DNA of 64,000 bases. Origin: Bradyrhizobium iriomotense (GTDB lineage: Bacteria; Pseudomonadota; Alphaproteobacteria; Rhizobiales; Xanthobacteraceae). Below the pieces are notes generated by a model. That model did not search any database and was not told the DNA's origin. It saw only the letters and a list, made by a program, of their open reading frames with translations. The stretch lies in the NCBI RefSeq assembly GCF_018130765.1, contig NZ_JAFCJZ010000007.1:186001-250000 (forward strand). The letters run 5' to 3'. A program made the position numbers and the translations under genes. Below, piece by piece: positions 8,733 through 18,020 of this stretch (positions within the stretch are counted from its first letter, which is position 1; each line of letters starts with the position of its first letter).

Positions 8733-10280
8733 TCATTTCTTCTTGCCCGGGAAACCGCCGAGGCCCGGCAGCGTCGGCTTGCCGCTCAGCCCGGTCAGTC
8801 CGGGAAGGTTGGGCAGGCCGCTGCGAAGCCCGGGCGGCAGATCCTTCGGCAGATTCGGCAGGCCTTGTCCGCCGCCGCTCTGCATCTTCTCCTGCAGCGC
8901 CTTCATCTCTTCCGGCGAAGGCATCTTCATGCCGCCGCCGAAGCCCATCGCCTGCGCGATGCCGGCGAGCGGGCCGCGCTTGCCCGAGCCCATGGCCTTC
9001 ATCACGTCGGCCATGTTCCGGTGCATCTTGAGCAGCTTGTTGACGTGCTCGACGCTCTGGCCGGAGCCCGCGGCGATGCGCTTCTTGCGGCTCGCTTTGA
9101 GCAGGTCCGGATGACGGCGCTCGTCGCGCGTCATGGAATCGATGATCGCGACCTGGCGCTTCAAAATCTTGTCGTCGATGCCGGCCGCGGCGATCTGGTT
9201 CTTCATCTTGGAGATGCCGGGCATCATGCCCATCAATCCGCTGATGCCGCCCATGTTGGACATCTGCAAAAGCTGTTCGCGCATGTCGTTGAGGTCGAAC
9301 TGACCCTTGCGCATGCGCTCGGCCGTGCGCGCGGCCTTCTCGGCGTCGATATTGGCGGCGGCGCGTTCGACCAGCGAGACCACGTCGCCCATGCCGAGGA
9401 TGCGGCCGGCGATACGATCAGGGTGGAAATCCTCCAGCGCATCGGTCTTTTCACCGGTGCCGATCAGCTTGATCGGCTTGCCGGTGACCGCGCGCATCGA
9501 CAGCGCGGCGCCGCCGCGGCCGTCGCCGTCCACTCGTGTCAGCACGATGCCGGTGAGGCCGACGCGCTGGTCGAACGAGCGCGCGAGGTTCACCGCGTCC
9601 TGGCCGGTGAGGCTGTCCGCGACCAGCAGCACTTCGTGCGGGTTCGCAGCAGCTTTGATCGCGGCTGCTTCCGCCATCATCTCTTCGTCGAGCGTGGTGC
9701 GGCCGGCGGTGTCGAGCAGTACGATGTCGTAACCGCCGAGCTTGCCGGCCTCCAGCGCGCGCTTTGCGATCTGCGGCGGCTGCTGGCCCGCCACGATCGG
9801 CAGGGTCGGGATGTCGAGGTCGCGGCCGAGCACGGCCAGCTGCTCCATCGCCGCCGGGCGATAGACGTCGAGCGAGGCCATCAGCACCTTGCGCTTGTCG
9901 CGCTGGACCAGGCGGCGGGCGAGCTTCGCGGTGGTGGTGGTTTTACCGGAGCCTTGCAGGCCGACCATCATGATCGGCACCGGCGGCACGGAGTTGACGT
10001 CGATGGTCTGGCCTTCGGCGCCGAGCGTGTTGATTAGCTCGTCATGGACGATCTTGACCACCATCTGGCCGGGCGTGACCGACTTGACGACGGTGGCGCC
10101 GATCGCCTGCTCGCGGACGCGCTCGGTGAAGCTGCGCACCACTTCGAGCGCAACGTCGGCTTCCAGCAGCGCGCGGCGCACCTCGCGCATCGCGGCGTCG
10201 ACGTCCTTTTCGGTCAGCGCACCGCGCCCCGTCAGACGATCGAGAATGCCACCAAGCCGTTCCGACAGATTGTCGAACAA
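8733..10280 (-). CDS. ffh: Signal recognition particle protein Ffh
   Basis: 515 aa. SRP GTPase that, with 4.5S RNA, delivers nascent membrane proteins to FtsY. N domain (residues 1-90), G domain with P-loop GLQGSGKTT (from 107), DTAGR, and the RVDGDGRGGAALSM region, then a Met-rich M domain (RKKRIAAGSGQSVEHVNKLL, MADVMKAMGSGK). The start codon is TTG 10280 (protein begins MFDNLSERLGG) with AAGGA 8 nt upstream. The C-terminal Gly/Leu/Pro-rich tail (PGLRSGLPNLPGLTGLSG) is longer than in E. coli. It heads the rpsP-rplS block. The receptor gene ftsY is only about 8 kb away. Confidence 0.98.
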   Translation of the reverse strand: MFDNLSERLGGILDRLTGRGALTEKDVDAAMREVRRALLEADVALEVVRSFTERVREQAIGATVVKSVTPGQMVVKIVHDELINTLGAEGQTIDVNSVPPVPIMMVGLQGSGKTTTTAKLARRLVQRDKRKVLMASLDVYRPAAMEQLAVLGRDLDIPTLPIVAGQQPPQIAKRALEAGKLGGYDIVLLDTAGRTTLDEEMMAEAAAIKAAANPHEVLLVADSLTGQDAVNLARSFDQRVGLTGIVLTRVDGDGRGGAALSMRAVTGKPIKLIGTGEKTDALEDFHPDRIAGRILGMGDVVSLVERAAANIDAEKAARTAERMRKGQFDLNDMREQLLQMSNMGGISGLMGMMPGISKMKNQIAAAGIDDKILKRQVAIIDSMTRDERRHPDLLKASRKKRIAAGSGQSVEHVNKLLKMHRNMADVMKAMGSGKRGPLAGIAQAMGFGGGMKMPSPEEMKALQEKMQSGGGQGLPNLPKDLPPGLRSGLPNLPGLTGLSGKPTLPGLGGFPGKKK

Positions 10281-10299
10281 TGCCGTTGTCCTTCTTTAC

Positions 10300-10432
10300 C
10301 TCTCCCCGCCTGCGGGGAGAGGTCGCCGCGCCCTTGCGCGGCGGGTGAGGGGGTACGGGACCATCTTCGCGCACCACGCGCGGAGAGAGCCCCTCACCCC
10401 GACCCTCTCCCCGCAAGAGCGGGGCGAGGGAG
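10300..10432. repeat. Palindromic repeat (CTCTCCCC type)
   Basis: The left arm contains CTCTCCCCGCCTGCGGGGAG and the right arm ACCCTCTCCCCGCAAGAGCG, each with its own small hairpin, around GGCGGGTGAGGGG and CCCCTCACCCC. Most of the 436-nt gap between ffh and the MBL-fold gene is this element; nothing coding was seen in 10281-10716. Confidence 0.8.
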
Positions 10433-10716
10433 CAGAAAACCAAACACCTTTGCGCCCGAGGGCGCATAGCGCTGTCGGGCGTTGACCTCCGGCCTCCAGG
10501 GCCGGTCGGCGGGTCGAAAAGAAAGCCTTTCCGAGAAAGTGGCGGGGTTAAACGCCGCTCCCGCTCAAAAGTCAAGGAAAGTTAGGGTGCCGGGACGCCT
10601 TTGGTAAGGTAAGGCTCTGAAAATATGTCATTTTTGGCGACGGGTTCCTTTTCTGGCAACCCCGCCCATATAGGCGGTGATGTCTTACCACCCCGACCAT
10701 CCCTAGAAGCCCGCCC

Positions 10717-11781
10717 GTGCCGGTCACCCGCCGCCGCCTTTTCGGACTGCTTGCCGGAGCCGGTGCCCTGGTCGGTGTCCCCTCCCTCTGGATGTCTCGC
10801 ATGAAAACCTACGACGGACCCGCCTCCGACCATTTCGACGGCCTGACCTTCTTCGATCCGGATGGAGCGCCGCCAAAATCGCTTCGCGAGGTCCTGCGCT
10901 GGCAGTTCAGCGGCAAGCGGCAGCGGGCGGCCTGGCCCGATTGGGTTCCGAGCCCGCACGCCGACATCCCGCCGGCGCGGGTCGATGGCGACAAGGTGCG
11001 GCTCTCCTTTGTCGGCCACGCCAGCTGGCTGATCCAGGCTGGCGGCCTCAACATCCTCGTCGATCCGGTCTGGTCGTCGCGGGTCTCGCCCGTCAGCTTC
11101 GCCGGGCCGAAGCGGCACAACGATCCCGGCATCGCCTTCGAGAAGCTGCCGAAGGTCGACGTCGTGCTGGTCTCGCACGGCCACTACGATCATCTGGACA
11201 TGGCGACGCTGTCGCGCCTCGCCAAGAATTTTGCCCCGCGCGTGGTCACCCCGCTCGGCAACGACGTGACGATGCGCAGCACCGACTCGTCGATCAGGGC
11301 CGAGGCTTTTGACTGGCACGACCGCGTCGAGCTCGGCGAAGGCGTCGCGGTGCATCTGGTGCCGACCCGGCACTGGACCGCACGCGGCATGTTCGACCGC
11401 AACAAGGCGCTGTGGGCGAGCTTTGTGCTGGAGACGCCGGCCGGGAAGATCTACGTGGTCTGCGATTCCGGCTATGGCGACGGCCGGCATTTCCGCCGCG
11501 TCGCCGAGAAGCACGGGAAGCTGCGCCTCGCCATCCTCCCCATCGGCGCCTACGAGCCACGCTGGTTCATGCGCGACCAGCACATGAACCCGGAGGACGC
11601 AGTGAAGGCGCTGGCCGATTGCGGCGCGCAGCAAGCGCTCGGGCATCACCACGGCACGTTCCAGCTGACGGATGAGGCGATCGACGCGCCGGCCAAGGCG
11701 CTGGTGGAAGCGCTCGATGCCGCGAAGATTCCGCAGGAGCGGTTCGTGGCGATGAAGCCCGGGCAGGTGGTGGAGATTTAG
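10717..11781 (+). CDS. MBL-fold metallo-hydrolase (NAPE-PLD/RomA-like), probably Tat-exported
   Basis: 354 aa from GTG 10717. The N-terminus carries a twin-arginine-like signal (TRRRLFGLLAGAGALVG). The metallo-beta-lactamase zinc motif HGHYDH is at residues 154-159, preceded by FVGHASWLIQAGGLNILVDP and followed by TRHWTARG and VCDSGYGDG, typical of the NAPE-PLD-like/RomA-like hydrolases. C-terminal LGHHHGTFQLTDE supplies further ligands. These enzymes cleave phosphodiester or related bonds; the substrate here is unknown. Single gene between two palindromic repeats. Confidence 0.88.
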   Translation: MPVTRRRLFGLLAGAGALVGVPSLWMSRMKTYDGPASDHFDGLTFFDPDGAPPKSLREVLRWQFSGKRQRAAWPDWVPSPHADIPPARVDGDKVRLSFVGHASWLIQAGGLNILVDPVWSSRVSPVSFAGPKRHNDPGIAFEKLPKVDVVLVSHGHYDHLDMATLSRLAKNFAPRVVTPLGNDVTMRSTDSSIRAEAFDWHDRVELGEGVAVHLVPTRHWTARGMFDRNKALWASFVLETPAGKIYVVCDSGYGDGRHFRRVAEKHGKLRLAILPIGAYEPRWFMRDQHMNPEDAVKALADCGAQQALGHHHGTFQLTDEAIDAPAKALVEALDAAKIPQERFVAMKPGQVVEI

Positions 11782-11808
11782 CTCTCGCCACGCCAAAACA
11801 TACAGCTC

Positions 11809-11970
11809 GTCGTCCCGGACAAGCGAACGAAGTGAGCGCTGATCCGGGACCCATAACCACAGGGCGACGTTTGGCGAAGGCTCGGAGCTGCTGACTTCGC
11901 GCGACAACCACTTCCTGTGGCTATGGGTCCCGGATCAGCGCGCGCTTGAGGCGCGCTTGTCCGGGACGAC
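11809..11970. repeat. Long palindromic repeat (GTCGTCCCGGAC type)
   Basis: Outer arms GTCGTCCCGGACAAGCG / CGCTTGTCCGGGACGAC and inner arms GATCCGGGACCCATAACCAC with its counterpart TATGGGTCCCGGATC, spanning 162 nt downstream of the MBL-fold gene. Related pieces (CCATAACCACAGG, CCGGAATCC) occur at 60578-60712. Confidence 0.85.
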
Positions 11971-12002
11971 AGTTGTGGTTGCCGGCCGCAGCGCCTTGCA
12001 GC

Positions 12003-12701
12003 CTACTGCCCCTGCTTGATCGCCCAGCTCACATTCACCGTCACCGACAGCGTTTCCTCGCCCGGCGCGACCGCGGCGGGTGCAGCCATCGGCGCGGCCC
12101 CCCTCGCCTTGAACAGTGGCACAGGCGCGCCGCCCTCGGACACACTGAGCGGTGCACCCAACGTCACGCCGGTCGCCTTCGCATAAATCTCGGCCTTGCG
12201 CCGCGAGTCAGCCACCGCCTGCTCGCGCGCATCGTCGAGAAGTTTTGACGCCTGCGTCACCTCGAACGAGATGTTGCCGATGTCGTTGGCGCCGGCGGCA
12301 ACCAGCGTGTCGATGATACCGGCCACCTTGGTCACGTCGCGGATCTTCACGGTGACGCGGTTGGAGGCGCGGAAGCCTGTTACGGGCGAGGCGCCGGTGG
12401 ATTTGTTCTGGCCGTATTGCGGCTGCAGCGACAGCCGCGAGGTCTGGTAATCCTTCTCGGCGATGCCGGCGCCCTTCAGCGCCAGCAGCACCTTGCCCAT
12501 CGCGGCATTATTGGCATCGGAGGCCTCCTTCGCCGTCTTGGCGTCGTTGGCGACACCCGCGTCGATCTGCGCGAGATCAGGCGCCACCGACACGGAGGCT
12601 TCGCCGCTCACCGAGATCGCGGCAGGGAAATCGTCGGCGCGCGCGGGGGCGGCCAGCAGCGTGGTGGCAAGGACGGCGGCGAGTATTGCAGGCTTTTTCA
12701 T
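12003..12701 (-). CDS. SIMPL (DUF541) domain periplasmic protein
   Basis: 232 aa from ATG 12701; a GTG at 12710 overlapping the upstream stop is the alternative. N-terminal signal peptide MKKPAILAAVLATTLLAAPA, then ISVSGEASVSVAPDLAQIDA, the hallmark opening of the SIMPL/DUF541 family, and ASKLLDDAREQAVADSRRKA, typical of the family middle. Members are periplasmic or outer-membrane-associated; a few affect oxidative stress or signalling, mostly uncharacterised. It directly follows the GyrI-like gene and is translationally linked to it. Confidence 0.88.
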   Translation of the reverse strand: MKKPAILAAVLATTLLAAPARADDFPAAISVSGEASVSVAPDLAQIDAGVANDAKTAKEASDANNAAMGKVLLALKGAGIAEKDYQTSRLSLQPQYGQNKSTGASPVTGFRASNRVTVKIRDVTKVAGIIDTLVAAGANDIGNISFEVTQASKLLDDAREQAVADSRRKAEIYAKATGVTLGAPLSVSEGGAPVPLFKARGAAPMAAPAAVAPGEETLSVTVNVSWAIKQGQ

Positions 12702-12706
12702 CAGTC

Positions 12707-13483
12707 TCACTTCAACGGCACGAATACATTGATCACGAGCTTGTCCTCGGCCGTCTTCAGGGGATCGGTGAGGTATTCCTCGATGAAGGTGTCCTTGGCT
12801 TCCAGCCTCTTGTCGTCGAGGTGATTGGTGATCGCCTCATAGGTGTTGTCCATGTTGTCGTAGGAGCCGCGATGGACGAATTTCAGCGCCTTTCCCTCCG
12901 GCGATTTGCCGATGCTCATGTCCTTGGGCAGGTTCTTCGGGTCCTGCTCGACCGGGATCTCAGCGAGGAAGGTGAAGCCGGTGTCATCCGTCGAGGTGTA
13001 GACGATCATCGAATTGCCGGCGTGCTTGATGCCCTGCTTGTCCAGCAGCGTGTTCAGCGCCTTGAAGGCGTCGATCAGCGTGTCGAAGGCGGAATCCCAA
13101 TTGGCGGTGCCCTTGACCATCACCACCTTCTTCGGCTCGAGCGTGGTCTCGAGGCCAAAGGGATCGGCGGTCTGCACCGGAGCGGGCGTGGCGGCCGCGG
13201 CGGGCGGCGGGGCCTGCGGGCTGGGCGAGGCGCTGGCTGCGGGTGATGGCGAGGCTGCAGGAGCGGGAGAGGCGCTGGCCGCCGGCGATGGCGTTGCGAC
13301 GGGGGCGGGCGATGCGCTCGCGGCCGGGGAGGGCGACGCCGACGGCGCAGGACTTGTCGAAGAGGGGCTCGCCGAGGCAGCCGGCGCCGGACTCGGGGAC
13401 TGCGCCAGAGCGCCTGATAGTCCAAGCGACAAGGCCGCTGCCGCGATCAGCGCGGCCAGAACAAGACGACGAAAAGTGTTCAT
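12707..13483 (-). CDS. Exported GyrI-like (effector-binding) domain protein with Pro/Ala/Ser linker
   Basis: 258 aa. A signal peptide (LALSLGLSGALAQ region) is followed by about 75 residues of low-complexity Pro/Ala/Ser repeats (SPAPVATPSPAASASPAP), then a GyrI-like/AraC effector-binding domain from about residue 105: VVMVKGTANWDSAFDTLIDA, TFLAEIPVE, and GKALKFVHRGSYDNMDNTYE with the terminal EEYLTDPLKT. Effector-binding domains usually bind small hydrophobic ligands in cytosolic regulators; an exported copy on a flexible, wall-spanning type linker suggests a periplasmic ligand binder. Its stop overlaps the possible GTG start of the SIMPL gene. Confidence 0.8.
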   Translation of the reverse strand: MNTFRRLVLAALIAAAALSLGLSGALAQSPSPAPAASASPSSTSPAPSASPSPAASASPAPVATPSPAASASPAPAASPSPAASASPSPQAPPPAAAATPAPVQTADPFGLETTLEPKKVVMVKGTANWDSAFDTLIDAFKALNTLLDKQGIKHAGNSMIVYTSTDDTGFTFLAEIPVEQDPKNLPKDMSIGKSPEGKALKFVHRGSYDNMDNTYEAITNHLDDKRLEAKDTFIEEYLTDPLKTAEDKLVINVFVPLK

Positions 13484-13495
13484 TTTATTCTCCCC

Positions 13496-13519
13496 AAGGC
13501 CCTGGTTCGCCAGGGCCTT
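13496..13519 (-). promoter_or_regulatory. Strong hairpin beside the ribosome site of the GyrI-like gene
   Basis: Perfect 10-bp stem AAGGCCCTGG / CCAGGGCCTT with a 4-nt loop, 12 nt before the ATG and directly adjoining the GGGGAG ribosome site on the minus strand. It is in the 5' leader, so it could control translation or mRNA stability. No regulator is known. Confidence 0.45.
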
Positions 13520-13717
13520 AAATCATCAAGACCTTACCCACCAAGGCCTTAACCCGGCCGCGCGTCCCGGTTCGCGCGAACCGCGCCGTTCTAACACGCG
13601 AGCGCCGAATTCGTCCCATGACAGATGCGTCATGGCAGATGTCCTGCTCGCAGTGGCAAATCACTGGCCAAGCGGCCTGGGATCACCATATAAGGCAGGC
13701 GAAATTCGGGAATTTTC

Positions 13718-14593
13718 ATGAGCGCGCTGGCCAACCACGCATTTGCCAAGATGAACGGCATCGGCAACGAGATCGTCGTTGTCGACATGCGCGATTCCGC
13801 AGGCCGGGTGACGCCGGACGACGCCCGCGCCGTGGCGTCCGCGCAGGGCGGCGTGCCCTACGACCAGCTCATGGTGCTGCAGAAGCCGCGGCTCGACGGC
13901 ACCGAGGCCTTCATCAGCATCTACAACAGCGACGGCTCCGAAGCCGGCGCCTGCGGCAACGGCATGCGCTGCGTGGTCCGCCGCATCTTCGAGAAGACCG
14001 GACAGAGCACGGCGACCTTCGAGACCGCCGCCGGCCTGCTCAATGCCTGGCAGGGCCCCGCGCCGGATCTCTACACGGTGGACATGGGTGCGCCAAAATT
14101 CGGCTGGCAGGACATTCCGCTGGCGGAAGAGTTTCGCGACACCCGCTACATCGAGTTGCAGATCGGGCCGATCGACAATCCGATCCTGCATTCGCCGTCC
14201 GCGGTGAGCATGGGCAATCCGCACGCGGTGTTCTGGGTCGACGACGTCAACGCCTACGATCTCGGCCGCTTCGGTCCGCTGCTCGAAAATCATCCGATCT
14301 TCCCCGAGCGCGCCAACATCACGCTCGCCCATATCGTCGATCGCGAGCACATCACCATCCGTACCTGGGAACGCGGCGCGGGGCTGACCCGGGCGTGCGG
14401 CTCGGCGGCGTGTGCGACGGCGGTTGCGGCCGCGCGGCTGAAGCGCGCCGAGCGCAAGGTCGGGATCACGCTGCCCGGCGGCAAGCTCGGCATCGAATGG
14501 CGCGAGCGCGACGACCATGTGCTGATGACGGGCACGGCGACCTTCGAATTTGAGGGCAATTTCGATCCGGCGCTGTTCGCGCCGGTCGGCTAA
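13718..14593 (+). CDS. dapF: Diaminopimelate epimerase
   Basis: 291 aa. Converts LL- to meso-diaminopimelate for lysine and peptidoglycan. The two catalytic Cys are present: Cys79 in GACGNGMRC and Cys227 in [11 protein letters not shown]-terminal [17 protein letters not shown] and [14 protein letters not shown] are family motifs. Its stop TAA overlaps the mtaB ATG (TAATG), so the two genes are translationally coupled. Confidence 0.98.
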   Translation: MSALANHAFAKMNGIGNEIVVVDMRDSAGRVTPDDARAVASAQGGVPYDQLMVLQKPRLDGTEAFISIYNSDGSEAGACGNGMRCVVRRIFEKTGQSTATFETAAGLLNAWQGPAPDLYTVDMGAPKFGWQDIPLAEEFRDTRYIELQIGPIDNPILHSPSAVSMGNPHAVFWVDDVNAYDLGRFGPLLENHPIFPERANITLAHIVDREHITIRTWERGAGLTRACGSAACATAVAAARLKRAERKVGITLPGGKLGIEWRERDDHVLMTGTATFEFEGNFDPALFAPVG

Positions 14594-15846
14594 TGGCCGT
14601 CGACATCGTCACCTTCGGCTGCCGCCTCAACGCCTTCGAGGCCGAGGTGATCCGCGGCAAGGCGGAAGGCGCAGGACTCGTCGACACCATCGTCATCAAC
14701 AGTTGTGCCGTCACCAACGAGGCGGTCGCGCAGGCGCGTCAGTCGATCCGCAAGCTGAAGCGCGAGCGTCCCGAGGCGCGCATCGTCGTCACCGGCTGCG
14801 CGGCGCAGACGCAAAGCGCGATGTTCGCCGACATGGCTGAGGTCGATCGCGTCGTCGGCAATGACGACAAGATGCGCGGCGATGCCTGGCGCGAGGCCCG
14901 CGCGGCGTTTGATCTGGGCGCCGGCGAAAAGATCGCCGTCAGCGACATCATGGCCGTGAAGGAGATGGCGCCGCATCTGATCGACGGCTTTGCCAGCGGC
15001 CTGCCACGCGTGTTCGTGCAGGTGCAGAACGGCTGCGATCATCGCTGCACCTTCTGCATCATCCCGTTCGGCCGCGGCAATTCGCGCTCGGTGCCGATGG
15101 GCGCGGTGGTCGAGCAGGTGCGCGCGCTCGTGGCGCGCGGCCATGCCGAGATCGTGCTGACCGGCGTCGATCTCACCAGCTATGGCGCCGACCTGCCGGG
15201 CGCGCCCAAGCTCGGCATGCTGACGAAGCAGATCCTGCGGCATGTGCCGGAGCTGAAGCGCCTGCGCATCTCCTCGATCGATTCGATCGAGGCCGACAGC
15301 GACCTGTTAGATGCCATCGCCGACGACGCGCGGCTGATGCCGCATCTGCACCTGTCGCTGCAATCCGGCGACGACATGATTCTGAAGCGCATGAAGCGGC
15401 GGCATGCGCGGCAGGATGCGATCGCCTTCTGCGACCAGGTCCGCCGCCTGCGTCCCGATGTCGCCTTCGGCGCCGACATCATCGCGGGCTTCCCGACCGA
15501 GACCGAGGAGATGTTCACGCGCTCGCTCGATCTGGTCGAGGAATGCGGGCTGACCTTCCTGCACGTCTTCCCCTACTCCCCGCGCCCCGGCACGCCCGCC
15601 GCGCGGATGCCGCAGGTCGCGGGCCCGGAGATCAAGGAGCGTGCGAGGCGATTGCGCGCAGCCGGAGAAGCGGCGCTGCGACGACGGCTGCAAGCGGAGA
15701 TCGGTGCGACACGTGAGGTGCTGATCGAGAGCGAGGGGCAGGGCCGCACGGAGCACTATCTGCCGGTGGCGATTGCGGGCGAACGGGTGGGCAGTGTTGT
15801 GTCGCTGATGATCGCCGGCAGCGATGGCGAGCGGCTGACCGTGTAA
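14593..15846 (+). CDS. mtaB: tRNA (N6-threonylcarbamoyladenosine37-C2)-methylthiotransferase
   Basis: 417 aa. Radical-SAM methylthiotransferase making ms2t6A37. N-terminal UPF0004 domain with Cys10 (TFGCRLNAFEAE), NSCAVTNE and VTGCAAQTQ giving the first cluster ligands; radical-SAM ligands Cys148, Cys152 and Cys155 in GCDHRCTFC; then LTGVDLTSYGADLPG and HLSLQSGDDMILKRMKRRH. The C-terminal TRAM domain is short. Overlaps dapF by one base. Confidence 0.96.
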   Translation: MAVDIVTFGCRLNAFEAEVIRGKAEGAGLVDTIVINSCAVTNEAVAQARQSIRKLKRERPEARIVVTGCAAQTQSAMFADMAEVDRVVGNDDKMRGDAWREARAAFDLGAGEKIAVSDIMAVKEMAPHLIDGFASGLPRVFVQVQNGCDHRCTFCIIPFGRGNSRSVPMGAVVEQVRALVARGHAEIVLTGVDLTSYGADLPGAPKLGMLTKQILRHVPELKRLRISSIDSIEADSDLLDAIADDARLMPHLHLSLQSGDDMILKRMKRRHARQDAIAFCDQVRRLRPDVAFGADIIAGFPTETEEMFTRSLDLVEECGLTFLHVFPYSPRPGTPAARMPQVAGPEIKERARRLRAAGEAALRRRLQAEIGATREVLIESEGQGRTEHYLPVAIAGERVGSVVSLMIAGSDGERLTV

Positions 15847-15854
15847 ACCGCTGC

Positions 15855-16015
15855 TCTCTTCCCTTCTCCCCTTGTGGGAGAAGGTGGCGCGAAGCGCCGG
15901 ATGAGGGGTTGCTTCCGCGTACTCAAACTGGAGTGTGGACTCGCGGAGAGAGACCCCTCACCCGTCTCGCCGCTATCGCGGCGAGCCACCCTCTCCCACA
16001 AGGGGAGAGGGGAAG
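15855..16015. repeat. Palindromic repeat (CTCTCCCC type)
   Basis: Left part CCCTTCTCCCCTTGTGGGAG with GATGAGGGG; right part ACCCCTCACCCGTCTCGCC and CCTCTCCCACAAGGGGAGAG. It fills the gap between the convergent mtaB and DUF2336 genes and may also act as a terminator. Confidence 0.8.
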
Positions 16016-16018
16016 ACC

Positions 16019-17128
16019 CTATGACGCCCTGACCTGCCAGAACCGCAGCGTGCGCCTTGCGTTCTCCGCCGTCATACGCGCGTAATGCCCCTGCGCCTTG
16101 GCAAGATCCGCTGGCTTCATCGCGCCTGTCGCAAAACGGCTTTCGAGCACAGCAACTGTCGTTTCCCAGCCGAGCTGGGCCGCCTTGCACGGCACCAGCA
16201 GGCCGTCCTCGCGCAGGCTCTGCATCAGCGGGCGAATCACCTCGACGGTCGATCCGGACAACGCCGCCAGGGCCGCGGCGGTCTCCTCATAGCGACGCTG
16301 TCTGGCAAAGCCGAGCAGCGTTGCCTCGTTGAGCTGGTCGGTGGCCTTGAGATGGGCGATGGCGCGCTTGGCGCCTTCGAAATCGCGAACGCCCGACATC
16401 TCGCGCTCGACGCCAACGGTGACCGCGGCGATCGCGCTCTGGATCTCCTCGAACAGATGCGGCGGCGCGCGCGACAACAGGCGGGTGCGCACCGCGTCTG
16501 TTGCCGAACGAAGCAGCCGGCGGCGCAGCTCCGACGGCAAATCGACACGGACGCCGACGCTCACGGCAAGCTCGGGATCGCTTTCGGCCTGCCCGACGAT
16601 GAGCGCAAATCCACCTCCGGAGACGCGCGCGCCGGGATTGGCGGCGAGGCGCCGGCTGACGCTGGGATAGCGGCGCGCCAGCAGCGCGTCGGTGACGATC
16701 TCCTTCAGCCACCAGCGGCCGGCGACCGCGAGCAGGTGCGGCTCGCCCTTGCTGGAGGCGATCTTCACCAGTTCGCCGTCGTCGAGACGCGCGGATTCCT
16801 GCAGCACGGGGCCGGCGATGCGGATCTCGTCATTGTTGGCGAGCCGGCGGATTACCGAGGGCGGCGCCTGCGCGATCGGCGCCAGCTGCGCGCTGATCTC
16901 TGCCAGCGCGACGCGCGCTGCCATATCGGCAATCGCGCGCAGCTCGATGGTGCTGATCAGGCGCTCGAGCACCTCGTCGAACAGCGCGATCTGCTCGTCG
17001 TCAAAACTGCCGGCAGAGGCCAGGAACAGGTCGGTGACGCGCCGCGCCGTTTCCAGGCCCTTTTCCGGCGAGCCTATCCGAAGTGCGGATTCGACCTCGT
17101 CGATGATCGATAGCTCGGCCTTGGGCAT
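16019..17128 (-). CDS. DUF2336 domain-containing protein
   Basis: 369 aa from ATG 17128 (MPKAELSIIDEVESALRIGS); 16 more residues are open upstream. Alpha-helical, Leu/Ala-rich, with the DUF2336 features ILRRLANND-like VIRRLANNDEIRIAGPVLQE, LLAVAGRWWLKEIVTDALL and RYPSVSRRLAANPGARVS. DUF2336 proteins are restricted mainly to alphaproteobacteria and resemble helical-repeat scaffolds; function unknown. No signal peptide. Confidence 0.82.
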   Translation of the reverse strand: MPKAELSIIDEVESALRIGSPEKGLETARRVTDLFLASAGSFDDEQIALFDEVLERLISTIELRAIADMAARVALAEISAQLAPIAQAPPSVIRRLANNDEIRIAGPVLQESARLDDGELVKIASSKGEPHLLAVAGRWWLKEIVTDALLARRYPSVSRRLAANPGARVSGGGFALIVGQAESDPELAVSVGVRVDLPSELRRRLLRSATDAVRTRLLSRAPPHLFEEIQSAIAAVTVGVEREMSGVRDFEGAKRAIAHLKATDQLNEATLLGFARQRRYEETAAALAALSGSTVEVIRPLMQSLREDGLLVPCKAAQLGWETTVAVLESRFATGAMKPADLAKAQGHYARMTAENARRTLRFWQVRAS

Positions 17129-17225
17129 GACGCGCGGCTCGTCCTGAGCGGATTGACGGAAGCTTGTTCTAAGCAACCGTTATCATTAGAGGCGAGCACT
17201 GAACGTTTCGTAAACCATGCACGGG

Positions 17226-17249
17226 AGCGGCTCGCTTTGGCGAGCCGCT
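17226..17249. terminator. Hairpin, possible terminator of the pseudouridine synthase gene
   Basis: Perfect 10-bp stem AGCGGCTCGC / GCGAGCCGCT with a 4-nt loop, just past the stop of the minus-strand RluA-type gene. No T-run follows, so termination is only suggested. Confidence 0.45.
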
Positions 17250-17261
17250 GTCGCGCGGGCT

Positions 17262-17969
17262 TTATTCCCCGTTCCAGCCGCAGGCACGGAGCTTTTCGTG
17301 CATGTGGGGCGGGGCGGGGGCCACCACGCGGACCGGCTCCTTGTTCCGGGAGATTGGCACCACGATCTCGCGGGAATGCAGATGCAGCTTCGGCTCGCCG
17401 AAGCGCGGGCCGTTGCCGTAAATGTTATCGCCGAAGATTGGCCATCCGCTCGCGGACGAATGCACCCGCAATTGATGGGTCCGCCCGGTCACTGGTTCCA
17501 TGGCGAGCCAGGTGAAACCGTCGCCCCGGCCCATCACCTTCCAGTTGGTGATCGCCTTCTGGCCTTCCGGATCGGGCTTCTGCCACCAGCCGCGTTCGGC
17601 ATTGAGCCGGCCGAGCGGCATGTCGATCGTGCCTTCGTCCTCGGCAGGGCCGCCCTCGACCACGGTCCAGTAGGTCTTGCCGATCTTGCCGTGCTTGAAC
17701 AGCAGGCCCAGCGAGGCGGTCGCCTTGCGATGGCGTCCGAGCACGAGACAACCGGAGGTGTCCTTGTCCAGCCGGTGGGCGAGCACAGGCGGCCGCGGCA
17801 GGCCGAAGCGGAGCGCGTCGAAGGAATCCTCGAGATTGGGGCCGCCCTTGGGGCCGCGATGCACCGGCAGGCCGGCCGGCTTGTCGATGACCAGCATCAG
17901 TCCGTCGCGATGAAGCACGCGGGCCAGGATTTCATCGGCGGTCAATTGGGGAACATCGAGCAATTGCAA
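17262..17969 (-). CDS. RluA-family RNA pseudouridine synthase
   Basis: 235 aa. Contains the catalytic motif HRLDKDTSG with the nucleophile Asp68, MLVIDKPAGLPVHRG before it, and GRTHQLRVHSSASGWPIFGD after it, all typical of the RluA/RluC/RluD class. There is no N-terminal S4 domain, so it is closest to short RluA-like enzymes acting on tRNA or 23S rRNA; the exact target cannot be assigned from sequence alone. It diverges from ftsY, 51 nt away. Confidence 0.92.
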   Translation of the reverse strand: MQLLDVPQLTADEILARVLHRDGLMLVIDKPAGLPVHRGPKGGPNLEDSFDALRFGLPRPPVLAHRLDKDTSGCLVLGRHRKATASLGLLFKHGKIGKTYWTVVEGGPAEDEGTIDMPLGRLNAERGWWQKPDPEGQKAITNWKVMGRGDGFTWLAMEPVTGRTHQLRVHSSASGWPIFGDNIYGNGPRFGEPKLHLHSREIVVPISRNKEPVRVVAPAPPHMHEKLRACGWNGE

Positions 17970-18020
17970 GACTTTCGGTCAAGGCTTTCGTTTGCGAGCC
18001 GGAACGGCTAACACGCCACC

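Noticed and set aside
13200..13400. Tandem near-repeats that could look like a CRISPR or minisatellite
   Set aside because: They are the Pro/Ala/Ser codon repeats of the linker in the GyrI-like protein, irregular and in frame.
15855..16015. Palindrome as an IS or MITE with target duplication
   Set aside because: No flanking direct duplication was found; better described as a dispersed palindromic repeat.
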